From an uncultured Pseudomonadota bacterium (lineage in GTDB: Bacteria; Pseudomonadota; Alphaproteobacteria; RUG11792), in contig CACXNL010000010.1 of the NCBI GenBank assembly GCA_902769055.1, forward strand, positions 1 through 32,047: a stretch of DNA of 32,047 nucleotides. Reading direction: 5' to 3'. The notes below the pieces were generated by a model. That model saw only the letters and a program-made list of their open reading frames with translations, had not been told where the DNA came from and did not search any database. Below are positions 24,682-32,047 of this stretch, piece after piece (positions within the stretch are counted from its first letter, which is position 1; each line of letters opens with the position of its first letter). Made by a program: the position numbers and the translations under genes.

Positions 24682-24777
24682 AGCTTGCTGACCATCAACA
24701 AGCAAGGCTCTAGCCGAGGGTATCATATATTTGAGTTCATTTCAAGGAAGCCGTTCTGTAACGGTGTATAGTTAAGA

Positions 24778-24816
24778 CTTAAAGGAAAAAGAGCATACCT
24801 ACCAAATTCCTTTAAG
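24778..24816 (-). terminator. Hairpin behind the 708-residue exported protein gene
   Basis: CTTAAAGGAA (24778-24787) and TTCCTTTAAG (24807-24816) are perfect 10-bp complements with a 19-nt loop. It lies 32 bases past the stop codon of the minus-strand gene. The loop contains GCTCTTTTT, but the 3' side has no T run, so it may act in 3'-end protection rather than termination. A second small hairpin, CCGTT-CTGT-AACGG, is at 24751-24764. Confidence 0.4.
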
Positions 24817-24847
24817 CCATCCTATCCGTTGCTGTAACTTCGATTAT

Positions 24848-26974
24848 TTATAAATCAGCATTATCTCGAAGTTCAGGATTAAAGTACCAGCTGTATATAT
24901 TTGTAGCCTGGTCGAGTTTGCTGTAGAAGCTGCTCATATCTGTGAGACTTACCTTATGTCCTGTCCGCACGGTTTGTGGGGTGCTACTGTTGTCAGCTGT
25001 GAAATACATATCTTTTTCCGCTGTAGACAGTGCTTCGTTTAATGGATCGAAGAAAAATGCGCCGTTATGCTGTAATACTCCGTACATACATACCATTTCT
25101 GCAGTGTTGTCGTATATGTGATCAAGAATGTTTATTATCGTTTTATCGTCGGCGGTCTTTTTTAACGATTTGATACCATTTTTGAATGTATCCGTTATTT
25201 TGATTGAACTGCCGAGTTTTTCTATCGATTGTTTCTTAGTCTTTTGCAAGGTGCCCGTTATATTATCTTTGAAGTGTATTGATTCATGTTGAATTCCGTT
25301 TAGATGGGAGCCATCTGTGGTTTCATCAAATATTTTAAAACATGTGTATACATCTTCTTCTTTGTCCTTCGTTTCTTCTTTCGACGATAGTATTTGCTTA
25401 TCAACTGAAATTTTAAAAGAGTTATGGGCTATATCTTTACCTAGTGTAATTGTATGAATGTTACGATCAAGATCACGAGTGTGATTATTTTCTAAAACTT
25501 CGTATTTAATATATAACTTACTTATAAGCTGGTTCAATTGTTTTTCCTGTCCTTTTTTAAATGCGTTTGTTAGATTATTTAGAAATGCGTGGATCGATAT
25601 TTGGTCTTTGGCTTTCTCGCTGAAATCCCAACTATCGCTGATCATGTCCTTTATTTGTTTCGTATAGGTTCGATCATTTGCCTTCAGAAGCTGACCAAGC
25701 CTGGCGTAAAGCTGCCCATGTATTGTTTGTTTAGATTCTGTCAAATTGTTTCGTTCTGCTCTTAAATCATTGATTTTGTTGTCGATACTTTCGAGTTCAT
25801 TTTTTGCTTGCTCTTTTTTCGCAATGAAATACTCTTTTTCGTATTCTTCAAGGTTGGATTGTTTTTTTAAGAATGTATTGCGTAATTGTTCCAAGATCTT
25901 ATCTGCATCATTTTTGAACCCGTCTCCGTCTTTATACGAATCAAGTAGTTTTTTTATTTCTTTTGTATATTTTTTGTATTTCTCTTTTTTGTTTTTATAA
26001 TCTTCTGATTTGGGCTTTGCTTTATTTTTTAATCCTTCATATTTTGTCTGTTTCTTCTGTAAGTAGGCGTATTCATATATGTCTTTTACGGTTTCTCTGT
26101 GAACTGTACATAATACTTCTTCGAAGATTTTATATGAGATACGTGTGTAGTCGTCATAGGACATTATTTGCTCTATTGTCCGCTTCTTTTTATCGAGTAG
26201 CTGCGCCTGCTCACTATCACCTGATAGGGATTTTTTTAATTTCTTGTCTATGGATTTTAACTTTATATGAAGTTTGTGATATTTCTCAAATTTTTCATAT
26301 GTTTCTTCATATCTCTCGTCTTTGTCACTATTGCTATTTAGGGGATTGCCGAACAAAGATACACGTAACTCTATTTTGCCAGATGCTATCTTTTCTTCGA
26401 GTAATTTCACCTCTTGATATTTTTGTTGGTGCAAGTTGCTGTTTTTTGCGAGTTCTTTATTTATCTCATCTATTCTTTTACCTGCATAAAGATATTCGTT
26501 AATAACATCCTTATGTTTATCGTAAAATTCTCTGTACTTATCGTATGCTTTCATATATTTTGAGGTGATTACCTTCAAAGTGTTCGTTCCAACTTTAGTT
26601 TTAGCCATCTTCAGTAGCGCACCCTTCAGTTCCTCTGGCTTTATTTCAGGTGAAGATATCTCAGCCACGTAATATAAGAAATCATTCACTAATGTTTCTT
26701 TGGTCGTGTCTTTTGATTTTTTATTGTAGTAATCGATATCATCTTTGTGAGAGATTACATACATTTTCCCAAATACAGGATGGTCTACTGTTTTATTTAC
26801 TAATTTAATGCTTTCCGGGGCTTTTGTTTGTGCTATTGTGTAATCGAAAATGTTATCTATAATTTCTCCCGCTTGCCGCCAAAACGGGTCGTCTTGAGTT
26901 GTCTCAGATGCCTGTACAACTTGTACTGTACTCAATAGCGTGCTGCTTAGTAAAAATGCTCTCCTCAAGTTCAT
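24848..26974 (-). CDS. Exported putative zinc metallopeptidase with long coiled-coil insert
   Basis: A 708-residue protein paralogous to the product of the gene at 27207. A signal peptide (RRAFLLSSTLLSTVQVVQAS) opens it. The shared N-terminal domain has HPVFGKMYVISHKDDIDYYN and GTNTLKVITSKYMKAYD. Residues about 150-470 are highly charged helical segments, probably coiled coil, that the paralog lacks. The C-terminal domain has HESIH (563-567), an HExxH zinc motif, and NTAEM with Glu626 as a candidate third ligand. The domain continues with MYG and DPLNEALST and closes with RTGHKVSL. The GxxxLKxI start and the HExxH resemble family M91 (NleD-type) effector peptidases, but the match is loose. 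ATG has GGAGG 8 nt upstream. Secretion and host targeting are inferred. Confidence 0.7.
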   Translation of the reverse strand: MNLRRAFLLSSTLLSTVQVVQASETTQDDPFWRQAGEIIDNIFDYTIAQTKAPESIKLVNKTVDHPVFGKMYVISHKDDIDYYNKKSKDTTKETLVNDFLYYVAEISSPEIKPEELKGALLKMAKTKVGTNTLKVITSKYMKAYDKYREFYDKHKDVINEYLYAGKRIDEINKELAKNSNLHQQKYQEVKLLEEKIASGKIELRVSLFGNPLNSNSDKDERYEETYEKFEKYHKLHIKLKSIDKKLKKSLSGDSEQAQLLDKKKRTIEQIMSYDDYTRISYKIFEEVLCTVHRETVKDIYEYAYLQKKQTKYEGLKNKAKPKSEDYKNKKEKYKKYTKEIKKLLDSYKDGDGFKNDADKILEQLRNTFLKKQSNLEEYEKEYFIAKKEQAKNELESIDNKINDLRAERNNLTESKQTIHGQLYARLGQLLKANDRTYTKQIKDMISDSWDFSEKAKDQISIHAFLNNLTNAFKKGQEKQLNQLISKLYIKYEVLENNHTRDLDRNIHTITLGKDIAHNSFKISVDKQILSSKEETKDKEEDVYTCFKIFDETTDGSHLNGIQHESIHFKDNITGTLQKTKKQSIEKLGSSIKITDTFKNGIKSLKKTADDKTIINILDHIYDNTAEMVCMYGVLQHNGAFFFDPLNEALSTAEKDMYFTADNSSTPQTVRTGHKVSLTDMSSFYSKLDQATNIYSWYFNPELRDNADL

Positions 26975-27001
26975 ATTAAGAAACCTCCAAAAAATACTTT
27001 A

Positions 27002-27067
27002 CGGCAAGCACTTATCCTTACCGCTTCTTTCTGAACTCATTATACAGTAATAAAATTTTAATTGCAA
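27002..27067 (-). promoter_or_regulatory. Promoter and leader hairpin of the 708-residue protein gene
   Basis: On the minus strand: -35 TTGCAA (27062-27067), 17-nt spacer, -10 TATAAT (27039-27044), then CGGTAAG-N8-CTTGCCG (27002-27023), then AAAGTATTT and GGAGG before the ATG. The same layout with nearly the same spacer sequence (AAATTTTATTAC) recurs at 28674-28735 before the paralog. Confidence 0.75.
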
Positions 27068-27127
27068 CAAAATAATAAAATTTTTATTGCATTTTCGGAG
27101 TTTTCTTGTTATATATAAAGTTTTATG

Positions 27128-27157
27128 TATTCCCCCTTGTCTAGTTAAGGGGGAATA
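27128..27157. terminator. Perfect 11-bp hairpin behind the 479-residue protein gene
   Basis: TATTCCCCCTT (27128-27138) and AAGGGGGAATA (27147-27157) are exact complements with an 8-nt loop. The stem is strong, but the 3' side on the minus strand lacks a clean T run; ATATTTTTG follows on the plus strand. It is the probable transcript end of the gene at 27207. Confidence 0.6.
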
Positions 27158-27206
27158 CCTGCTACAATATTTTTGTTTATTATTAAATTTTGTGATTTTT
27201 TTATAT

Positions 27207-28646
27207 TTAAAATTTCATTTTATGCATTCTATGATGTTTTCGTCCATGTTGAAATAACTGGTTCGCGTTGTCAGGATTTGTTATTAGTTTTCTTAATTGT
27301 TCGTTGTTTTTAAAATAATAGTTGTATATCGTAGTATTTGTATGTAGTCGTTGTACATAATTTTTTTCTAGATTTGCCGAATGACCAGTGCGTATAATGG
27401 GTTTTAATTCGTTATTGTAGTAGTGTATGTGTGTAGTCGCTACCGCTTCGTTTATGGGCTCGTAATACACTTGACCTTCAAAGTATGCTATTCCATACAT
27501 TGCCAGCATTTCGGCAGGATTATCGTATATTTGCCTCAATAAATTCGGCATTGTATTGTAATTTTCGCCCTCCCAGGTGTAGTGTTTGTAGAATGATTTG
27601 AATCCTTGAGTTACAGATTCTGTCCATTTAGGATCGAAGTTATCTTTGCAGTAATCGATTGTCTGGTTGAAGATTTTATTCAGAGTTATGTCGTTCATTA
27701 CATGAAATAGTTCATGTTCTAAGGTTTCATATTTACTATTTTCGTCGTTTGAAGGATTTGTTGGTAAAACGTTTCCATATTTATCTAGGTAGCAGTTGTA
27801 TATGTTTGGTACAGGAAGCATTGTTATCTCATTTTCGTGGTCGTTATACCTAGAGCGTTCTCCTTCGTTTGTTATTTTTATCTGTGTGTACATGTTTTCT
27901 TTTGTTTTCGTATACCCTGGTTTTAGCTTATCCATCGGATACGGTTTGCCTCGGTACTGTTCACCATATTCCGATGATAATGGTTCACCGAATTCCGATA
28001 TTAGATCGTAGAACATATCATCTGAAAAACTTTGGTGCCCTATTATTTTATGATGCTTTGATTTTATATATTCGCATTTTAGCCTAGTTTCACATCTTGA
28101 TTTAAGTTCGTTTATTATTGTTATCTGGTTACTGTGCCAATCGTCGCCACATCCTTCTTGTTGTTCTTTTATGTGATAATTAAGCATGTTTACCATATCT
28201 CGATATTCGTATAGGATAGATTTGTTCTTCTTAAAGAACTCTTCCAGTAAATCGTATTCGCGCATATAGTTTGCTGTTATCACTTTCAGCATATTCATTC
28301 CCGATGTAGATTCGGCTATAACCTGCAAGCGTGCGTTTAGCGTATCTTTGCTAATTTTTTCGAAAGAACTTACTCGAATAACATATTCAATAAATTTTTC
28401 TGCTAATTCTTTTCTATCGTCTTCATTTTGTGCTTTATTGTTGTAGTAATCTATGTCATCTTTATGAGAAATTACTTTTATTTCTCCGAATGCTGGATGG
28501 TATATTGTGTTATTTGTGACGTTTACTCCTTCGGGATAATTGTTGTTTTCTTCGTGTATTATCGATGCCTGCGATGCCGCGGTGGCGTTTTGCACTGGCA
28601 TTATAAGTAATGATGTGCTTAATAAAACACAGATTTTGCTTTTCAT
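27207..28646 (-). CDS. Exported putative zinc metallopeptidase, short paralog
   Basis: A 479-residue protein with a signal peptide (MKSKICVLLSTSLLIMPVQN, cut near ATA-AS). The N-terminal shared domain has HPAFGEIKVISHKDDIDYYN and SGMNMLKVITANYMREYD. The C-terminal domain has HELFH (311-315), a canonical HExxH zinc motif, followed 68 residues from the first His by Glu379 in NPAEMLAMYG. Then come EPINEAVATT and RTGHSANL. All these blocks recur in order in the 708-residue paralog, whose HExxH-to-Glu distance is 63. A gluzincin-like metal site is the simplest reading. Similarity to M91 effector peptidases is suggestive only. The extreme C-terminus is His- and Lys-rich. Targets are unknown. Confidence 0.75.
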   Translation of the reverse strand: MKSKICVLLSTSLLIMPVQNATAASQASIIHEENNNYPEGVNVTNNTIYHPAFGEIKVISHKDDIDYYNNKAQNEDDRKELAEKFIEYVIRVSSFEKISKDTLNARLQVIAESTSGMNMLKVITANYMREYDLLEEFFKKNKSILYEYRDMVNMLNYHIKEQQEGCGDDWHSNQITIINELKSRCETRLKCEYIKSKHHKIIGHQSFSDDMFYDLISEFGEPLSSEYGEQYRGKPYPMDKLKPGYTKTKENMYTQIKITNEGERSRYNDHENEITMLPVPNIYNCYLDKYGNVLPTNPSNDENSKYETLEHELFHVMNDITLNKIFNQTIDYCKDNFDPKWTESVTQGFKSFYKHYTWEGENYNTMPNLLRQIYDNPAEMLAMYGIAYFEGQVYYEPINEAVATTHIHYYNNELKPIIRTGHSANLEKNYVQRLHTNTTIYNYYFKNNEQLRKLITNPDNANQLFQHGRKHHRMHKMKF

Positions 28647-28673
28647 ATTTGGAGTCCTCTAATAAATACTTTG

Positions 28674-28735
28674 CGATAAGAGCCTATTCTTATCGTTCTC
28701 GGCTTCATTATAGGGTAATAAAATTTCAACTACAA
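28674..28735 (-). promoter_or_regulatory. Promoter and leader hairpin of the 479-residue protein gene
   Basis: On the minus strand: -35 TTGTAG (28730-28735), 17-nt spacer, -10 TATAAT (28707-28712), then the perfect hairpin CGATAAG-N8-CTTATCG (28674-28695), then AAAGTATTT and AGAGG before the ATG. Relative to the copy at 27002, two stem positions changed on both arms or moved from G-T to A-T, keeping the pairing. Confidence 0.75.
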
Positions 28736-28872
28736 TAGAAAAAGCGAAATTTATATGACTTTTTTAAAGATTTTTTGTAATATATAAATTTTGTACTAAA
28801 TTTTATATATCTTCCACTCAATTTCGAGACACAGCAAAGCTCTCCCTGTGGAGTAGATCACAGTTTCTGTTT

Positions 28873-30813
28873 TTATACCTTTTTCAGCTCAGCTATTTCG
28901 TCTCTAATCTTTGCGGCATCTTCGAATAGCAAGTTTTCCGCAGCTTCGTGCATTTTCTTTTCGAGTTGGGCTATTCGTTTTTTGACATCTTTCTGAGGTA
29001 GCTCAATTTGTTTTGTAGTTTTCTGTTTTGGCAAGACTGATTGTTTTGAAATCGATTTTGGTACTATATTATGTTCAATATTATATTCATTCTGGATTTT
29101 TCGACGACGCTCGGTTTCATCCACTGCCTCTTTCATAGATTTTGTGATTTTATCAGCGTATAAGATAACTCGTCCTTCAGTATTTCTAGCGGCGCGCCCA
29201 ATTGTTTGAACTAAAGCAGTCTTAGAGCGCAAGTATCCTTCTTTATCAGCATCCAAAATAGCTATCAGCGCACATTCCGGAATATCCAAGCCCTCTCGTA
29301 GCAGGTTTATACCCACTAATACATCAAATTCACCAGCTTTTAATGCGCGTATAATTTCAATACGGTCTAACGTATCAGTATCCGAGTGCATATACGTCAC
29401 ATTTATCCCATTTTCGGAAAGGTACTCCGTCAAATGCTCCGCCATCTTCTTTGTCAAAGTAGTGACAAGCGTCCGGCAGCCCTTCTTCGTCGTCTCGCGA
29501 ATTTGGAACATCAAGTCATCGATTTGGTTTTCGGTCGGTTTTACTTCGCAAATCGGATCGAGTATTCCGGTTGGACGTATGAGCTGTTCGACTATATGAC
29601 TTTTTCCAGCCCTCGCCATCTCAAACTCTCCAGGCGTTGCTGACAAAAATATCGTCTGTGGTCTGAAAAAATCCCATTCTTCGAACTTCAAGGGACGGTT
29701 GTCCATACAGGAAGGCAGCCTGAAACCATAATCTGAAAGGTTTTGTTTCCGAGAGCGGTCTCCTAAAAACATACCGCGAATTTGAGGCACTGTGACGTGG
29801 CTCTCGTCGACGATCAAAATCGCATCTTCGGGCAGGTATTCCAATAGTGTTGGTGGCGGTTCGCCCGGATTTCTTCCAGTCAAATACCGAGAATAATTTT
29901 CGATACCAGAGCAAGTGCCAGTCGTACGCATCATTTCAATATCAAACAATACGCGTTGCTCTAGACGCTGTTTTTCCAGTAGTTTCCCATCGCTTTCCAA
30001 CTCTTTTAACCGTACAACCAAATCTTTCTCTATTTCGGTAATCGCGCGATTCATAACGTCGGTTGTTGCGACGTAATGCGAATTTGAAAAGATCTTTACT
30101 TCCCCGAGCTTGCAAACCTTCTTCATTGTTGGGTACTCGATTTCCGTGATTTCCTCTATTTCATCCCCGAAAAAACTGATTTTCCAAAATGAATCGGATT
30201 TGTGCGCCGGGAAAATTTCGACACTTTCCCCAGTTGACCTGAAAATACCGCGCTTAAACTCAAGATCATTTCGCTGATACTGCAAATCCGCCAGTTGTCG
30301 GCAAAGTTTTTGTGGAGAAATACGCGCCCCCACTTTTAATGGCAATATAACATCTGTATAGCTTTCGATTGCTCCTATACCGTATATACACGACACGCTC
30401 GCAACAATTATTACATCATGTCGCTCCAATAAAGAGCGCGTCGCTGAGTGTCGCATTCGGTCAATTTCCTCATTTATCGCTGAAGTTTTTTCGATATATG
30501 TGTCTGAATGGGCAACATACGCTTCCGGTTGATAATAATCGTAATATGAAACAAAATACTCGACAGCATTGTTTGGGAAAAACGATTTCATCTCAGAAAA
30601 AATCTGCGCCGCCAAAGTCTTGTTGTGCGTCATTATCAGCGTCGGGCGGCTCAAGTTTTGTATGACATTCGCAACAGTAAAAGTCTTGCCGGAACCAGTT
30701 ACCCCGACAAGTACTTGGTCGTTGACCTTATCCCGGACGCCTTTTGTCAAAAAGTCGATAGCTTTTCCCTGATCTCCTGCAGGTTTGTAATCGGAAATCA
30801 GCTGAAAATCCAT
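28873..30813 (-). CDS. uvrB: UvrABC excinuclease subunit B
   Basis: The damage-verifying helicase-like subunit of nucleotide excision repair. The 646-residue protein has Walker A GVTGSGKT (37-44) and the beta-hairpin region YYDYYQPEAYV. Helicase motifs VDESH, FLSATPG and GINLLREGLDIPE follow, then QTIGRAARN and a C-terminal UVR domain (LEKKMHEAAENLLFEDAAKI) for UvrC contact. All motifs are intact and the length is normal. The ATG follows directly on the infA stop (TAG-ATG), so the two are one transcription unit, an uncommon pairing. Confidence 0.97.
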   Translation of the reverse strand: MDFQLISDYKPAGDQGKAIDFLTKGVRDKVNDQVLVGVTGSGKTFTVANVIQNLSRPTLIMTHNKTLAAQIFSEMKSFFPNNAVEYFVSYYDYYQPEAYVAHSDTYIEKTSAINEEIDRMRHSATRSLLERHDVIIVASVSCIYGIGAIESYTDVILPLKVGARISPQKLCRQLADLQYQRNDLEFKRGIFRSTGESVEIFPAHKSDSFWKISFFGDEIEEITEIEYPTMKKVCKLGEVKIFSNSHYVATTDVMNRAITEIEKDLVVRLKELESDGKLLEKQRLEQRVLFDIEMMRTTGTCSGIENYSRYLTGRNPGEPPPTLLEYLPEDAILIVDESHVTVPQIRGMFLGDRSRKQNLSDYGFRLPSCMDNRPLKFEEWDFFRPQTIFLSATPGEFEMARAGKSHIVEQLIRPTGILDPICEVKPTENQIDDLMFQIRETTKKGCRTLVTTLTKKMAEHLTEYLSENGINVTYMHSDTDTLDRIEIIRALKAGEFDVLVGINLLREGLDIPECALIAILDADKEGYLRSKTALVQTIGRAARNTEGRVILYADKITKSMKEAVDETERRRKIQNEYNIEHNIVPKSISKQSVLPKQKTTKQIELPQKDVKKRIAQLEKKMHEAAENLLFEDAAKIRDEIAELKKV

Positions 30814-31032
30814 CTACTTTTCTCTGAAAATAATCCGTCCCTTATCGAGGTCATACGGTGTCATCTCGACCTTTACCTTGTCCCCCATCAAAATTCGTAT
30901 CCGATTTTTTTTCATTTTGCCCGACGCATGAGCCAAAATCTTGTGCCCATTTTCAAGCTCAACTCTAAACATTGTATTCGGTAAAACTTCAGTCACCGTT
31001 CCGTCAAATTCAACTAAATCCTCTTTAGACAT
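30814..31032 (-). CDS. infA: Translation initiation factor IF-1
   Basis: A small OB-fold factor binding the 30S A site during initiation. The 72-residue protein starts [20 protein letters not shown] and ends [12 protein letters not shown], with [18 protein letters not shown] in between, as in all IF-1. The start ATG 31032 is chosen by homology; an upstream in-frame ATG at 31047 (adds five residues) has a slightly better GAGAAG before it, so the true start is open. It is first gene of infA-uvrB. Confidence 0.93.
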   Translation of the reverse strand: MSKEDLVEFDGTVTEVLPNTMFRVELENGHKILAHASGKMKKNRIRILMGDKVKVEMTPYDLDKGRIIFREK

Positions 31033-31157
31033 AAAGAATAAAAACATACTTCTCGGTCGCTAGTCTATCATGCGGAATAAACTTGGACAAGTTTGTTCTA
31101 TCTATGAAATAAGCGAATTCCCTTATTGGTATACAAATTCTGCCGCTTTTTGCACAG

Positions 31158-31230
31158 GTTAGAGGAGGGGGCTACTCCTAATTTATCATTCTGCAATGAT
31201 GGATTTTGATCCTCCCCTTAAAAATTTTCG
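31158..31230. other. Structured intergenic segment between infA and mucR
   Basis: Within 70 bases there are AGGAG/CTCCT (31163-31167 with 31175-31179), the perfect ATCATT-CTGC-AATGAT (31185-31200) and GGAT-TTTG-ATCC (31201-31212). An outer GGAGG/CCTCC pair (31164-31168 with 31211-31215) could instead enclose the two inner hairpins. It lies in the 5' region of mucR and upstream of infA. It may be a leader structure or a small RNA; no known class was recognised. The rest of the 286-base gap holds the mucR promoter. Confidence 0.35.
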
Positions 31231-31258
31231 TATTGTTATTTTTTTATGTTGCATCGTT

Positions 31259-31287
31259 TTGCAATCTGTAATAAATATATATACATA
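31259..31287 (+). promoter_or_regulatory. Putative mucR promoter
   Basis: TTGCAA (31259-31264), 17-nt spacer, TACATA (31282-31287), 31 nt before the ATG, with CGGAG as the ribosome binding site. The region is very AT-rich with a TTGCA repeat 11 bases upstream, as expected for a target of MucR autoregulation, which is inference. Confidence 0.45.
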
Positions 31288-31318
31288 TAGTTGTTTTTAA
31301 CTTAAACGGAGTTTTAAG

Positions 31319-31759
31319 ATGTCAGAAACTTTTATGAACCAATTAACAGCCCAAGATGTCATGGAATACACAGCAGAGATAGTGTCAGCGTATCTTTCGA
31401 ACAACGAGGTTTCTCAGGATGAGATTTCAGATCTGTTGAAAAGGACTTTTCAAACAGTTGCAACAATTCTGAGAGATTCAAACAATCTTCGCAACAGACC
31501 AGCGCAAACACCAGCAGTGCCTATCGAGGATTCAGTATACGATGATTACATCATCTGCCTCGAGGATGGAAAGAAGTTGCAAATGTTGAAGAGACATTTG
31601 AGCTCAAAATACAACCTAACAATCGAGCAATATAAAGAGAGATGGGGATTGCCAGCTGATTACCCAGTAACGGCTCCCAACTATGCGAAAAGACGTAGCC
31701 AAATAGCGAAAACAACAGGTCTGGGAAACACGGGTAGAGAAAAACTTAAGGTAGCATAA
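31319..31759 (+). CDS. mucR: MucR/Ros family transcriptional regulator
   Basis: A zinc-finger type regulator of Alphaproteobacteria that binds AT-rich promoters and controls virulence, exopolysaccharide and cell-cycle genes. The 146-residue protein has the family core: PAVPIEDSV, DDYIICLEDGKKLQMLKRHL, then YNLTIEQYKERWGLPADYP and APNYAKRRS. In the finger, the usual RTH before YN is SSK, so one metal-binding His is replaced; Ros-type proteins that fold without zinc are known. The rest of the fold looks normal. It is a single gene with its own terminator. It is a candidate controller of the AT-rich secreted-protein genes in the window, which is inference. Confidence 0.9.
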   Translation: MSETFMNQLTAQDVMEYTAEIVSAYLSNNEVSQDEISDLLKRTFQTVATILRDSNNLRNRPAQTPAVPIEDSVYDDYIICLEDGKKLQMLKRHLSSKYNLTIEQYKERWGLPADYPVTAPNYAKRRSQIAKTTGLGNTGREKLKVA

Positions 31760-31774
31760 CTTATGGTACTCGAA

Positions 31775-31808
31775 GGGCTTTCTCTCAAGGTGAGAGGGAG
31801 CTCTTTTT
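31775..31808 (+). terminator. Intrinsic terminator of mucR
   Basis: GGGCTTTCTCTCA (31775-31787), loop AGG, TGAGAGGGAGCTC (31791-31803), then TTTTT. All 13 positions pair, with three G-T pairs. It lies 15 bases behind the stop codon. Confidence 0.85.
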
Positions 31809-31931
31809 AGGATGTCGGATGCTTATATTAAGTCGTGTCATTTTGGGTTTCGCTGCTTTACATCAAGTTTAGTGCGTCATTTGCTCCATTTTTTTCGCGC
31901 CCTGCTACAAAGAACAGAGCGCTAAGCAAAG

Positions 31932-32047
31932 TTAGAGTAGCTCAACAAGTATTATTGCTGTGCCTAAGAGCATACAAACTACGAGTAGGGGCTTATTGAT
32001 TATCCGTATATACGGTTCCTGTATTTTTGCTTTGACCTCGTCGGGGG
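31932..32047 (-). CDS. C-terminal part of a membrane protein, cut by the window edge
   Basis: An open minus-strand frame enters from the right edge and stops at TAA 31932-31934. The visible 38 residues hold PDEVKAKIQEPYIRIINK followed by one hydrophobic helix (PLLVVCMLLGTAIILVELL) at the very C-terminus. The family cannot be told. A tail-anchored or multi-pass inner-membrane protein is possible. The 31809-31931 gap before it holds one hairpin but no gene. Confidence 0.5.
   Translation of the reverse strand, partial: PDEVKAKIQEPYIRIINKPLLVVCMLLGTAIILVELL

Noticed and set aside
31897-31922. GCGCCCTG/CAGAGCGC hairpin near the right edge as a terminator
   Set aside because: The T run is on the wrong side for both strands: T precedes it on plus, A follows on minus.

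Overview
The window looks like part of an alphaproteobacterial chromosome from a host-associated, genome-eroding lineage; Holosporales- or Rickettsiales-like is my best guess. This rests on a MucR/Ros regulator, exact CtrA-type boxes (TTAA-N7-TTAAC), and PdhA/PdhB, FtsZ, MiaB and YbeY of alphaproteobacterial type. Signs of erosion are a decayed IS1595-type transposase, a corC gene broken by a deletion, an orphan NuoA and an aromatic amino acid permease of a kind common in intracellular bacteria. No rRNA, tRNA or CRISPR array was found. The housekeeping genes pdhAB and ftsZ look richer in G+C than the secreted-protein genes, which are strongly AT-biased.

Layout. 1-2645: the probable tail of dnaK, then pdhA-pdhB, then an IS remnant where pdhC might be expected. 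2700-4706: a secreted coiled-coil protein with an internal duplication and a CtrA box in front. 4763-11265 (minus): xseA, then the tight run miaB-ybeY-(corC pseudogene)-polA. 11377-12710 (plus): an aromatic amino acid permease preceded by a 20-codon leader peptide with tandem Trp codons and hairpins, which reads as an attenuator. 12817-16351: a membrane-anchored charged protein, a secreted serine beta-lactamase-like hydrolase and a BspA-type leucine-rich-repeat protein. 16508-19146: comF, an orphan lipoprotein secretin and xseB. 19328-22752: ftsZ, a divergent nuoA, an unusual HTH-receiver fusion regulator and an Lrp/AsnC regulator. 22982-24681: a small DNA-binding protein, then rpsF-rpsR-acpS on the minus strand. 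24848-28735 (minus): two paralogous exported proteins with HExxH motifs. 28873-31032 (minus): infA-uvrB. 31319-31808: mucR and its terminator. The right edge holds the C-terminus of a membrane protein.

The most interesting part is 24848-28735. Two paralogous Sec-exported putative zinc metallopeptidases are each driven by a near-identical promoter and a 5' leader hairpin whose stem differs by compensatory changes, so they look like a co-regulated secreted effector pair. Next come the putative Trp attenuator upstream of the permease, a hairpin that covers the ribosome binding site of xseA, and CtrA boxes in front of two unrelated exported, charged, low-complexity proteins. The last suggests that surface and secreted factors are tied to the cell cycle. 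All functional statements come from motif reading and gene context; no database search was possible.
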